Notes: generated from the letters alone by a model not told the origin. 64,000 nt of DNA from Megamerina dolium (GCA_963854835.1 OY978525.1:99341388-99405387), one strand, 5' to 3'; shown: positions 49,901 to 61,848, numbered from the stretch's first letter. Made by a program: numbers and translations.

Positions 49901-52900
49901 AAAAAAAAGCCTCGGAACGAAACAATAAAACACAGAAGATCACGGAAATGTACTAAGGACAACGATTTGAAACTATTCACTTTGAATGTCAGAACACTAT
50001 ACCGAAGTAAAGCGCAACAAGAAGTAGTTAAGATCGCAAGCCAATGTAATGTTAACATCATGGCGCTGCAGGAGGTGAGGTGGATAGGTAGTGGACTACT
50101 CCAAAGGCGTTACAGAGACATTTATTATAGCTGCGAACCAAAAAATCACATCTTCGGCAACGGCTTCATAATATCCAATAAAACTAAAATTCAAGTACTG
50201 AAATTCTAGTTAGTATGGCTGCAAATGTTCCTTGCAGAGCTATTTGTATCCTGAGTGATAGCCAGACTGCCAGAAAAATATTCGACACGTTTCTACTGAA
50301 ATCAAAACCGCCTTGGACAGGCGCAGATCTTCTATCGAAATTGCAGAGCAGTACAATATATTGCAGTGTTGGGTACCCAGACACGGCGGTGTGAAGAGAA
50401 GCTGCAGAAGGGATGAGCTTGCGAGGTAGGGCACAAAGTAGTTCCAAGTGAGGACAACAGATTATGTGGAATTGCCATTGCCACATGTCGGCACAAAGTA
50501 GAAGAAATCGTGCTCTCTGTTTTCCAAAGAAGATGGACTGAATGTCCCATATGCAGAACGGCTAAACTGCTATTGCCACAACTCAGTTAGAAATGTACTC
50601 AAAACTTTATTGACCTTAGGAAGAAAGATACATAATCCGTTGTAGGAGCGGTTATGGGTCACCTCCTCATAGAACTTCACGCTGGTAGAATAAGTTTGTG
50701 CCACCTCAAGCATGATTTCTGTAGAAGCTCCAGAAGCTATGCCGTGTACAATTCGGTATGCAAAAATTATTTCTTTGAGATCCTAGCTCCGCTTTCAGAG
50801 ATTGCAATAAGTATCTTCTGAATTTTAGAAATAAATACAAATGGTTCAGCGAAGAATCGGAGTAAGAATATCCGTCTGGTATTACAACGGGCTTTCTCGG
50901 CCTCTCATAGAGAGTGCGGCGACAATATCCTAATTTAAGCTAGTATGTCTGTTCAACTATAACGTTTTAATCCATTTAACCACCGACCATAATCATTATA
51001 AGCAATGTTTGAGAGCCAAAATTGTATGACCATTTTGTGATATTAATTTTTTCTATCAACTATATAATACTGGCATGAATATTGATGTTTTTCAATTGCA
51101 ACTAAAATCACAGAAAACTAAAATCTAACTAACCATTAGCAAATAAGTGAGAGTTCTTTTAAAAGAATGCAGTGTTCCCTCATTCGATATTGATTCGTAT
51201 CACTCGTTAATAGAATAGAATATTTTCAGTTACATATTGACTATATGTCTATTAGATAATAAACAGATAGACTAAAAGTTCTCCAAATTATGAATCTGAG
51301 CAGTGGTATGAACAATATTAATTGTTTTTATTGCTTAAACTGATTTCTAATTAACTGATTAAACTAATTTTTGCTTTTCCATGAACCAGAGTTGCTAACT
51401 CTGCACATATTAAAAAGAATTTAATTTCTTGAAATTTTATTGTTGAAACACTAACAACAAATAAGATGAAAGCAAAATATATCAGATACCATACCGACAA
51501 ATATACCACATGCAGGTATATATTTGTGATGAGAACAATAATATTTTCTTCCCTAGAGATTTCTGCCACGAAATAAATGGTAAATATTCTATGATACTAA
51601 ATGTTATAATTTTCAAAATCATCTGTCAGATTACTTAAATTTTCTCTTGGGTCTATGTATGAGATTAAATAAATAATCATACATACATTTATACACACGT
51701 AAATACACTGTATATATGCAATCACATAAAAGCATATACCATATAATGTCACATCATCAACCACATGCAATGGAAAAATACATACTTACACACACACACA
51801 CACACACACACACTTGTTGATTGTCATTACGAATATCATCGATTCATGGGTAATGAAGCTTCTCATTGTGTTAACACACACGCTGATATGGTAATGGTAT
51901 GGTTCCGATACATAATGTACGTAACCAGCATTAGAATTAGGTGGCGATACTTATTTGTTATGCGTCATTGTTATGTGTAAATTTTATTGTTATTGTATAC
52001 ATTTTGTTTCATATGAAATCTATACTACATATACATATGCATATGTGTGTATATATTCACATGTATATAGAATCATTAAGCTACATGCGCCAATGCTTAT
52101 AAAAAGGCAACATAATTTTAGGCGATTTTGTAGTTCTTTTTTTTTCTTATCTTCTATTATGTACGTATGTCCTCTTTAATTTTGCAAACATGCAATGTTT
52201 AATTGTGTGTAAAGTTTAATTAGTGCATTATCATTGTCATGTAAATGATATGTCCATATACTCGTAAGTATATTGTGTCATGTACCTAATTATGTGTCTT
52301 AGTTTTTTGAAATGTCAATGCTATGTGAAACATATTAGCGAAAAAATGGCAAATAAGAGAATTTTAATCACTGGTATTTCAAAATTTAGTGTCAAGAATT
52401 ATGCAACTTTTTATTTGAGAAGTTACGTTCATTTATGGTGTTAGTTTATGGAGTGGTCCACAATTACGCTAATGACTTGGTGAAGCTAATTAATTCATTT
52501 ATCTTTATAAAGTCTAAAATTAAAACGTTAAGAGGTGTTGGGATATTAAGCAAGGTTTCCGATTTACAATTGAATGACCACTAACGAACTTAGAATAATG
52601 TCATACAAAATGCTTGAGGTTGGCTCTAAGCGAAGTGAATTTGTAGCAGCTTCTAATAAGAGCGATAGCTTCCCAAGTACTGTTTTGTTAGAAATCCATA
52701 AAGAGTTTGATCTCAAAGTCCTTCCTTTGAATTTAAAAATACTCTGAGATGTTTGAAAATTTTTTAATGGAAATTACTTAATTCTCAACGAAAATATTTC
52801 CCTCATATTTTGTGGAAGAAAACTCTAAACTCATTGACCTCTTAGGAGATTTGTTCTTCTTTCAAGATTCAGACTAAAAATTAAAAATAAATATGTGGCA

Positions 52901-53995
52901 CTTATAGGCCCTGAAGGGGCCTTTTGCCAAGCTTCTCTTCTGTTACTGTTTTTCGTGTTAAATTTTGGACAATATTAGAAGGAAGCTATTTAAATTAGCC
53001 TTTTGCGAACGGCAGAACCCTCGTGACATCACTTTTTTTTTTAGATTTGTCAAAAGAGCTCTTTTAGAAGCTTTTTCATGGGAAATTGTTACTGAATTGT
53101 TATTGAATTGCCAATTGCTTGCAGACGGGTGGGTACTGTTCGAAAAAAAAAATATTTTCGAACAGTAAAGTCGTGCTTCAGTCGGGAATTGAACCCATGA
53201 CCTCAGAACCATGACCCAAGACAGATCAGAAGATCAACGCACTAACCAACTGAGCTACGACACTATACTATTCTACACTATCAGATTATCCATATTAAAT
53301 CCAAAATAACCTAAGAATCTACGATGACTTAAAACTAGAAGAACATTTTCAATTTGATAACCAAGAATTGTCTTTCTTCTCTTCAGAATGGACGCAACAA
53401 AAACTACAATACAAATCTAATCTGAAATAGCGGAAACATCCAAGGTAAATGCCGATTTTAGAGACTACAATGAAGTTCTTAATTAGCTAGAAATAATTCC
53501 TAAATTAGGGAATTTACTGGAGGCTTGATACCGTCGTCTCCGAGGGAACACTTTACAAATTGAATAGATGTGACAATTGTTTAACAATAAAATGCTCTGA
53601 TCTATATCTGGCTATTGACTCTCTCAATCCTCTCTCTGTCCTTCATTTCTCAAATGAGTGAAACTTGCTTAAGCTAAGAATGACTTTAAAGTAAATACTA
53701 ATAAAAACCACATAAATTAAATATTCACTCATTTTAAATTCAACAAATTACCATTCATATTTCATCTTACCCATATTTGCAGCTTAACACGTTTATCATG
53801 ACGAAATACTGTTTTCACTTTAAAATCAATACCAACTGTCGATACAAAGGCTGAGGTGAAACTATCGTCTGCATAACGAAATAGAAAACTTGTCTTGCCC
53901 ACGCTCGAATTGCCAATAATTAACAGTTTAAACATGTAATCAAAATTTTGATCGGCTGCATCTTTTTGCCATTTTGGATCACCGCCACCAGCCAT
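43914..53995 (-). CDS. Rab3: Rab3, synaptic-vesicle small GTPase
   Basis: Complete coding region in four - strand exons: 53771-53995, 47346-47464, 47063-47234 and 43914-44060, all GT/AG, giving 220 residues as in Drosophila Rab3. GTP-binding blocks: P-loop GNSSVGKT (residues 28-35), switch I TVGIDF with Thr53, WDTAGQE (75-81), NKCD (134-137) and SAK (164-166). The C-terminus CNC is the double-cysteine geranylgeranylation site. Rab3 recycles on synaptic vesicles, binds effectors such as Rim and controls active-zone composition and release. The start [20 protein letters not shown] matches the family exactly. An acceptor-like TTTTGCAG directly precedes the ATG, so an upstream non-coding exon is likely. 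The two large introns (3.0 and 6.3 kb) are full of transposons; the middle one is 111 bp. Confidence 0.98.
44280..44690 (+). pseudogene. Tc1-like transposase C-terminal relic
   Basis: The + strand shows [16 protein letters not shown] near 44370 (second catalytic Asp replaced or shifted), [19 protein letters not shown] near 44462, then FPPDYTKNL near 44565. The NPIENxWAIIK block marks the third catalytic residue in DD34E Tc1 elements. Lies in Rab3 intron 3; no ends found. Confidence 0.7.
45549..46818 (+). mobile_element. mariner-type element with both ends, inactive
   Basis: Ends CAGCGTTAGGTAATTGAAGT (left) and, as complement, CAGGGTTAGGCGATTGAAGT (right), each next to TA (45547-45548, 46819-46820). 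Transposase starts at 45699 (MEFKRN), has an early stop near 45735, then long readable stretches: [62 protein letters not shown]. The first catalytic block reads RGEKYF where an Asp is expected. Lies in Rab3 intron 3. Confidence 0.88.
46845..46905 (+). mobile_element. SINE body fragment
   Basis: CAATTTGCCATATAAAAGCTTCTGAAAG and TGACTCAGAAAAAGTG match the middle of the SINE. Fragment only. Confidence 0.5.
47697..48867 (+). mobile_element. mariner copy 2 (1.17 kb), inactive
   Basis: Same family as 34188-35419. Ends TGTGTAGTAGAAAGAAATCC and the complement of GGATTTATTTTTACTACACCT, the right one followed by TA. A nearly open N-terminal part ([20 protein letters not shown] from 47881), then deletions that remove much of the middle, then a 144-codon frame (48302-48736) with [17 protein letters not shown] and [12 protein letters not shown]. 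The first catalytic block survives only as VPGDEK. Inserted in Rab3 intron 1, antisense to Rab3. Confidence 0.9.
49460..49610 (-). pseudogene. LINE 3' coding end fragment
   Basis: The - strand reads [19 protein letters not shown], the RGRPKLRWxDEV block close to the end of RTE/DIRS-type reverse transcriptases. Only about 40 residues remain. It faces the + strand LINE pieces that follow. Confidence 0.45.
49967..50210 (+). pseudogene. LINE apurinic-type endonuclease, N-terminal fragment
   Basis: Reads [19 protein letters not shown] followed by [20 protein letters not shown] and GNGFIISN. These are the first two catalytic blocks (LNVRTL and LQEVRW) of the APE-like endonuclease of RTE/CR1-type non-LTR elements. 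It breaks off before the rest of the domain. About 330 bp before it look like the leader of the same element (C-rich, ending in an A-run at 49899). Confidence 0.8.
50214..50940 (+). pseudogene. LINE RNase H and 3' end fragment
   Basis: In mixed frames: [16 protein letters not shown] (RNase H SDSQ block), a [11 protein letters not shown] block near 50375, DELAR near 50420, then [20 protein letters not shown] near 50532 and [10 protein letters not shown] near 50645, the order found downstream of RNase H in Loa/I-type LINEs. Its end, TGGTATTACAACGGGC...AGAGAGTGCGGCGAC..CCTAA, is presumably the 3' UTR. The RT domain is missing. Confidence 0.7.
50860..50935 (+). repeat. LINE 3' tail similar to SINE type-b tail
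   Basis: CTGGTATTACAACGGGCTTT, CGGCC, CTCATAGAGAGTGCGGC and CCTAA follow the same order as GTGGTATCACAATGGGCCTT, TGGCC, CTCAGAGAGAGGGCAGC and CCTAA in the SINEs at 3105 and 33106. The LINE copy lacks only a roughly 10-bp TGGTGCGTCC-like insert. Confidence 0.6.
51787..51813 (+). repeat. (AC)n microsatellite
   Basis: Thirteen AC units in Rab3 intron 1. A shorter (AC)n is at 18080-18099. Confidence 0.9.
52880..53265 (-). mobile_element. tRNA-derived SINE, tail type a, with head insertion
   Basis: Left end is the tail (AAATATGTGGCACTTATAGGC), then body blocks GCGAACGGCAGAACCCTCGTGACATC and GGGTACTGTTCG, then the head (GGGAATTGAACCCATGACC, ending CTGAGCTACGACAC). The head carries about 20 extra bases (GAACCATGACCC duplication) between B-box and A-box. 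In Rab3 intron 1, same strand as Rab3. Confidence 0.8.
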
Positions 53996-54284
53996 CTGCA
54001 AAATCAAATAAAAAAGCGAAATATGTAGTGTAATGTAGAAAAGCAAAAAAAAAAAAAACCATATATATTGATATAAAAAATTTCATGCATAAATATGATG
54101 TATAAAATTTAAAATTTTCCAACCTACAAATATATACGAGTACATAAATAAACACACTTTCCCAATGAAAGTTTAACCTTGCTACTACATAATCCTACTA
54201 TTGTTGCTACTACCTTAGTATTACTTTAGTATTCAGTTGAGACTTTTATGCTATAAACCTGTTGCTTGCAACCGTTTGCCATTT

Positions 54285-54287
<3 letters not shown>

Positions 54288-54318
<31 letters not shown>
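54288..54318 (+). repeat. (TC)n microsatellite
   Basis: Fifteen TC units about 290 bp upstream of the Rab3 ATG (GA repeats on the Rab3 strand), so possibly in its 5' region; promoter function not shown. Confidence 0.85.
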
Positions 54319-54321
<3 letters not shown>

Positions 54322-55059
54322 TCTTGTTTGTAGTCTATTTATTTTTTTATTTTTTTTCCAGTGGTCGTGCTCAACCACTTTCCTTAGTTAAAATATACTC
54401 GCATATATCCCCAGGCGTTCAATTGAAGGAAATGATTTTGCAGTTGAATTACAATGCATATCGTTTGTAGCAAATAATATACAATGGGCTTTGATATATT
54501 GAACTCATACTTAAAATATTCAAAAACTAAATTCATCGCATGTGATATGTTAAATACGAGTAGAACAAATTTATTACAAGGGTTCACACCAGTGAATATG
54601 ACCACAAAATCAATAACATAGCGATAGGAAAAAATGCCTTCTCTAGCAGACGAGAAAAACAATTATATTTGCAGAGGAATCTCCTCTGGTCTTCTGAGTG
54701 ATTGACCCTCATTAATTCTTCTGCCCTAACATACAACATTTCACGCATTTCTATATTTTGAGCACTACCTACATCATATAATATTTTCGAATTAAGCTTA
54801 GTATAAAATTTCAGTGCTCTTAGGTTCGGTTAGGCTAAGGTATTAGATCAAAAAGTATAAAAGTTGAAGCGTCCCAAATTGACCTTTCTCATTCGGAATT
54901 ATGGAAAAAAACGAAGTAAATCACCATTGATCGGACACACACAAAAAGTGGTTTTCACTTTCTCCTTATTGTCATAACTGCGTCAGTTGTTAAATTACAA
55001 TAGATTTATTCCTCAAGAAACCGCGAGCAATTTGTTGCCAAAGGTAAACTCTGCTATTC

Positions 55060-55760
55060 TATAATTAATCTTTAGCTGAATGAAATTAAAATTATTCCGA
55101 ATTCTAGTATGTCCCATACCATTATGGGACCACTCAGATATAATTGGAACCTGTTTTCCCTGAATATCGACATTATTCCCATATTTGAACTTGTCTAGTA
55201 CAGTCCACCAGAAAATAACAAAAATTACATGTGTCGGCCGGAATACGGCTGTATTAAACTACAACGCGACATGAGGGCCACACTCCTTTTTACCTATAGC
55301 CCATTTTCATAGGTTTCCACTTGAGTTTTGTCTAAAGCAAATGCCACCTAGCTGGGCCTTCTCAGATATTCTTGATTCCGCACATCGAATTTGGTATTAT
55401 ATGGAAGCGTACAATTCTGAAGTATGAGCGTTCACCTCGTTCTGAAGTATGAGCGTTGATCCATTCATTTAGAGATTTTTGGTGCTTCATCTCATCTAAG
55501 GTGCTTCCATATTCACCAGATACAATGATTGTGAAGTCATCAACGTATACTAAAATTTTGAGTCTCGTACTTTCAAGAGATATCAACGAAGGTAAATTGT
55601 AACGATAAAGGTATACTTGTATTCCTTGAAATTTAGAGATTTTTCTATCGTGAATTTCCGACGAATCTACAATAACATTAGGCTTGTTGTGCTTTGATAT
55701 CATGTGGTTATGTAATACCCTTCTGGAAGGAATGTGAGTTTTCCTTACGCAGGCCTTAAA
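55060..55760 (-). pseudogene. LINE reverse transcriptase C-terminal half
   Basis: - strand: GIQVYLYRYNLPSLIS then RLKILVYVDDFTIIVSGEYG, where YVDD is the RT catalytic pair, then LDEMKHQKSLNEWINAH (thumb), and after breaks KWAIGKKECGPHV, NTAVFRPTHVIFVIFWWTVL (the AVxRPxLxYxxxVWW block) and DKFKYGNN. Typical of Jockey/Loa-type LINEs. Truncated at both ends. Confidence 0.75.
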
Positions 55761-56249
55761 GATAGCTTCTAATCAAGATGTAATCATTCTAGAGATGATT
55801 TGATGCTCTTGATATGCCATTCGGTCCTAGAGACTTCAATGATTGGAAACATAAAATTTTGATCAGCTCTGAATATATGAAACAGTCCTAACGTGCAGTT
55901 ATAAAATGGGGACTTATTTGCGAATAAATAATTTACCGATAAATTCAATCTTAAAATGTATTGAAGATTTGCCCACTTCTATACCACTGTTCATTATTAA
56001 AATGTATATCCATTGTACCTAAGTACTTTCTTTCCACAATAAACTAAATACCACTGTCCACTGAGGATGAATGTAAAGAAGTAGCAGAAGCAACACGATA
56101 ATGCTTTAAACTATATAGAAATTTAAGTCCGTAAACGTGTACAAGTCAGCTAAACTATCAAACTATCTAGGTTTATTTATACTATGTGTACGATTAATAT
56201 TTTAAATAACTAGTTACACGAGTATATTTAAGTAAGTAATTCATATTAC

Positions 56250-57010
56250 TTGAAATATAGAGTTATAAGTTTTGAGGTTCCGAAAATCAACGTAACTAAA
56301 ACACACTTCTATTTAAAATTTCTTTCAAATATTTATTTCAATATAATAATTGGATTGAATCTCTCTCTCCAGTACATATCGGGCAATATCTCGGCCATAA
56401 CTTTTGTTATGTTTGTTTTCAAACCATCAAGAGTTTGAGGATTATCCGCATAAAAACTATATTTTGCATAGCGCCTCAAAAAAACAGTCCACCGGTGATA
56501 AATCGCACAATCTTGGTGGCCAATTCACATTATCGAAACAAAAAATTACATGTCCTATAAATTTCTCTTGCAATAAAGCCAAAACGGGTCGTGTTATATT
56601 GCTCGTGGCACCATCTTGTTGAAACCACAACTTCTTTAAGTACATTTCATTTGACTATGGCGATGAGAATTGACGGTGTAAGTCACACCTTCATCATTTT
56701 CAAAAAAGTAAGGGTCACTCGCAATGCCAAACCAAATGGCATACCATATGGTAACTTTTTGCGAATATAATAGTGTCTCAGCACTCACTCGTGGGTTTTC
56801 CCTGCCTCAAATTCTACAATTGTGCTTATTAACATATCAGCCGAGTGAAAAATGAGCATCATCGCTGAAGAAATTTCGATTCGCGAAATTCATCATCCAA
56901 ATGCTATTGTTCAATCATCCAATCGGCGTTGATTTTAGCACGTTGAGCTATTGTTAAACGATCCATATTGTAAGATGATCTTAAACCTTAAACTAAACAT
57001 ATAATGACAC
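56250..57010 (-). pseudogene. mariner-like transposase relic
   Basis: From the right: MDRLTIAQRAKINADWMIEQ at about 56964 (start), ESKFLQR, KSYHMVCHLVW near 56750, then LWFQQDGATSNITRPVLALL and a VNWPPRLCDLSPVDCFF block (56465-56640). The WFQQDGAT and WPPRxCDLxPxDxF blocks hold the second and third catalytic Asp of the same Tc1/mariner-type family as 6223 and 38060. About half of the protein is deleted. Confidence 0.8.
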
Positions 57011-57019
57011 AGATGACAG

Positions 57020-60000
57020 TTCTATTTGATAACTGTCACTGCAACAGCGCTGCCAAATCCGCACAAAGAAACCCAACGTGATAAATTAATTTAATATTTG
57101 CAATTACGTGCTGCATCAGTTAAGAACAGTCAATGGAAAAGTAAGAGAACAACAATAAAAATGTAAAAAGAAAAAGAAAATTGATGCAATGCATCAGAAA
57201 TACAATATATCAGAATCATTTGAAATATACAGTAGAGACCGCGTCAAAGAAGTAAACCAATACAGGTTCGAATTTAAAAAGGAAGGATAAATAACACTGA
57301 GTGTAACTTTCTAATAACGCAAGCCATCTGTTTAACCTAATCTAACCTAGAAAATATATTATAAATTGCAGAAGACGTTTACATGTCTTTTCATATTTAA
57401 TTGTCATTTTATATCCTTGACCTCCACTAACCTTTTCCTTCTTTGCATTGGCTTAATTAAATTGATTTAATTATTGTAATTTATAAAATACATACAATAC
57501 ATATGTATGTATGTATCGCAAATGATACTCATATTTCTTATAGAATTCAAGTATTTTCAACACTTTATGCCACACCTATTTTCAATGTGCATACATTTTT
57601 GTAAGTGTTTGTATGCTGTCGATATGCTTTGTCGTAATTACTTTGCTACTGTGCTATAGTCCTACATATATCCTTATGCCATCAGGCGGCATATGCCAAC
57701 ACACTTGTAGTGTGTTGCCTTCTGCAAGTGCTTACTTCCGTTTTTTTCTTGGCGAAGTAATTATATTCATTACACACAGTCACGCACATGTCATATACAA
57801 ATATATACCATATGCTTATATTTAAACGAACAAAATATTTATGTACATAATTTTCCACTGTATCTAGACCCATCTAGACCCATCAGCTCAATGCTTAAAT
57901 ACTTTTGTTTTTGCACATACTTAAAACGCACATGCCCAGAAGGTATCGTGGGTAAGGTTTGATGACGATGATGCCAAAATTAAAGAAGGTTATACTATGT
58001 AAAATACGTTTAGATAGGTCGTATTAAAGAAGTACTAATTTTCGGAATTTTTTTTTTCCAAAAGTAGAAGTACCAAAAGTGCGATAAAAAGTGCTCCTAG
58101 TTCCAATCTTTTTCAAACAGGGAATCATTCACTGAATGAATGCTTTATCACTGGCTAACAATTCATTTTAGACTTGCTTTTACTTACTCGGCATGAATAA
58201 GTAGTAAGTATGTATAGTACTTAAATACTACATACCCCATAGATACTTGCTCGTATCTACAAATACAAATACTTGCACACTTGACACAAGAATGCTCACT
58301 TAAGTTAAATTGCACACATTTTCATGGTAAATAATGTGATGTACAAAGCTGAAGAGGTTCGCTGTTATTTCTGCTACATACATTTCCTATCCAACCACCA
58401 TCCATCCATCCATCCATTCATCCATCAAACATGTGGATGGTGGAGAAAGTTGAACAAGATTTCCTTGACATTTCATATTCTATTCTATTCTAGCTAGAGA
58501 CATAGTAAGTACATACAATAACGATCTTCTTTCAGCCATTCCCATGATTAATATGAGACTAGGTAGGTAGTTACAGTACATAAATCTTATATGAATCCAT
58601 GCCATTGTATGGTATGTCGCTTTCAAAGGAAAACTCCTCCATATTTATTGCATTTCTGCATCATTTTATGAACATAAGCTTGTATATCTGTTTGCCTTTA
58701 CCAATGTGCATTGTTATGTTCATGCATGAAGGTCGCTTCGATAAAATTATAGTAGGAAGAACAAAAAAAAAACAGAAAAAATTCCCTTTAGCGTTGCGTT
58801 ATTTCTGGTTTTTCTATTGTTATTCATTGTTTTCATTATTGTCCTGTATACTGCTCCATTACCAACGGTTAGTCTATGAGTACATACATATATGCTTAGA
58901 GTTGTTGTTATTTCACTATCATTATTACAATTTTTTTTTTTATTTACTATTCAAGTATGCTATACCTAAGTAAATGTTTGTGAGACAGTATTGTTGGATA
59001 ATCAATAATAAGATATACACACTACCATATACTGCAGGCATTAGAGATGACCATAGAGTTAATTGATTTTTCAGAGTTCTTTAACCATCGCCCTTTCTTT
59101 TTTTTTTATCATCAATATTTCTTCCAAACAGACTTGACACCTGACACTACCCTTCAGAAGACTATCTTACAAAATCGATCATTTTATAAAGGCTGAAAGA
59201 GTGGAAGATTTTAAATCTGCAATTTTTTCCTCTTTCTCTGGAAAAAACTTTCTTATATTTACCCAGGTTTAATTTGTTTTTGCAATTTTTAAAGAAAAAA
59301 TAAAAAATAACAGATATAAGATTAATTGTGTATTTTATGCAATACAAATTTGCATTCACAATGATCGGGATGATGATGATGATGATAGTGACAGTGGTGA
59401 CCCTCAAAACTATTTTAAAAGTATGATTCAATGCAACTTCTTCCCTACAATGGTGTACTTTGATGTTGCACATCTGGCATAATGACCTAATCGGTCAAAT
59501 TTTGCAAGTACATATTATTACAATAACAAATTTTCTCTGAAAGAAACTTTTCTTCGTCATTTTTAATGAAAAACTTTCATATTGAGATTTTTCAACATTT
59601 TTTTTTTTGTTGTATTTGATAAAATAGAATCCTTATGTGTATTTTATTTATTTTGTATTTTTTTCCAAGAATAGCACAAAAGCTGGGTTTTCGCAACGCA
59701 ATTCATAGAATTAAGTACTTTTTCATAAGGCATTATCTTTCATAGATGAACTTCATCATCATTGCATCAACGAACGGCACACGAACGTTTGTAAGTTTAA
59801 AGGAAAATATCTATTCTAATAGTTATACATAGGAGCTGCGATTTTAATCTACGCAATATTTTGCCATTTATTTTGCTTTATGCTTTCATGCTTTCATGCT
59901 TTTTATACTTACGTATTCGTAGTACGATACTTCTACGTTGTTATACAATCTATTTTTTTACGATTGTTGTATTTTTAATTAAAAACTGATATTGTTAGAT

Positions 60001-60300
60001 AACATTGAAATAAGAAAACATGGCAAAAATTTGTTCTAACAAAAAATTATTTCTTACCGATATTTTTATTCATATATCTATGAAATTATAGGGAGCAAAA
60101 CAATAAGAATCACAATAACAATAGATTTATGAATGCAATCTTTTAAATAAATAAGTAAAATAGTACCGTTGTTTCTAGAATATAAACAGAGACTTCATTA
60201 ATATTATTAATCTACAGCATAATATATTCAGCACCTTTTATATATTCTTGAATGAGGGAAATATGAGCAGGTCCGAGGAATTGATAGTGATAATCTTTAT
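57020..60300. other. intergenic, no gene recognised
   Basis: AT-rich with TATG/CATA and CATC short repeats (CCATCCATC near 58400). The 124-codon + frame at 58599-58973 and the 103-codon - frame at 59162-59473 have no recognisable motif and an AT-driven residue composition. This region may include Rab3 upstream sequence. Confidence 0.5.
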
Positions 60301-60321
60301 TCAACAGAAGACAATCGCCCA

Positions 60322-61125
60322 ACATTGTTCATTATTCCTATATTTGTTGGATAAGTTTTTTATTTGTCAATATATTTTATAAATTTATTTCAATATATTT
60401 ATTTTGAACAATCAATTTTTAATTTCCAGTATTGCCTATATTTTTTTAATATTAGATTTTAGGATAGATTTTTTGTTTGAAGATCCTCTCCCTATGTTTT
60501 GAAGGCATCATGGAGTTTCAGTACGAAAGTGAGTTATAATAACATCAAAGCACCATCAAAATCTCGAGGGCATGAAAAAGGGAAATTATTTAGATTATTA
60601 AAGAAATAACCTCATCCCTCACATCAAATCTTTATCTCTTCAAAGTTAATATTTATCAGAACAAAGATTATTTATATCCTTTATATAGTTTTGCATATTT
60701 TTCATTTATCTCACAATCTGCCAACATTGTTCATTATTCCTATATTTGTTAGCTAAGTTTTTTTTATTTGTCAATATTTATTATGAATTTATTTGAATAT
60801 ATTTGTTTTGAGCAAAAAAATTTTTATTTTTGCATATATTTCTTTTTTATGTTTTCTATATCATAATTTCAGGATAGAATCTTTATGTAAAGACCCTCTC
60901 ACTATCTATCAATAAGGAATATATTTCTCGAAGGCATCATGGAGTTTATGCACGAAAGTGTGTTATAAGAATGTGCGAAATACCATCAAAATCTCGAGAG
61001 CGTGAGAGCTTCATATGAATAAGGGAAATTATTTAGATTATTAAAGAAATAACTTTATCTCAGATATCAAATCTTTATCTCTACAAAGTTAACATTTATC
61101 AGAATAAAGATTCTTTATGTCCTTC
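60322..61125. repeat. tandem duplication of a 400-bp unit
   Basis: Unit 1 (60322-60722) and unit 2 (60723-61125) begin with AACATTGTTCATTATTCCTA and share, in order, GGCATCATGGAGTTT, ACGAAAGTG, CCATCAAAATCTCGAG, GGGAAATTATTTAGATTATT and CAAATCTTTATCTCT. Unit 2 has small insertions (a CTATCAATAAGGAATATATTTC block and GAGCTTCATATGAATAAGG). No shared open frame, so not a coding duplication. Confidence 0.85.
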
Positions 61126-61848
61126 ATGGAATGCAAGATCGAATGGAATGAAACTAGGATGTACTAGAATATATTGTGTTTGTAGAATATATATTGTATA
61201 TTTATATATCAATGATCAATATATCATACCATAAAAATCTATAAAAGTGCATAGTAAAAAGCATTTAATTTTTGAGAATATACAACATTTTTGCAATGCC
61301 AACTAACCAAGTTTATTTAGTAAATCTCCAAATCAAATATATTCCTTCCGCAAATGATGTAATGGAATTTAAACTTCAGGATGCTAAACACAATTCGATA
61401 AAATTCAATTTAAAACAAATTGTTCCATTGAGATCAAGGTCTCTGTATATGTATATTGGAAATACTATAGGGTTATTCATTTGGTCGTTTCAAAGAAGAA
61501 CTATCAAATGTTAAATGTCAAATGTATAAACAATGATGACATTTGATTAGTTAATGATCAACTGTTTTATAATATGAAGCAAGTAATTGCAAACTCATTC
61601 TGGATGTATAAGTAAATAGAATTGCTGTAATTGCGAAAATGAAAGCCCTCAAGTGTTCAAGCAACAACATACTGATAAGAAAGTAAATGTTAATGGGGAT
61701 CTAAATTGCAATGACATTTTTATGGATAACCCTATATATTAGCTCCTATAGAATGTACATTTCCTGTGCTCAATTATTGTATTTTATTTCTTGTTAACTC
61801 ACTCATATACGGGTACCCATATATGTCTGTCCGCTTCCTTTCTCTTGC

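Noticed and set aside
58599..58973. 124-codon + strand frame with hydrophobic stretches
   Set aside because: Hydrophobicity comes from T-rich DNA; no family resemblance and no splice partners.
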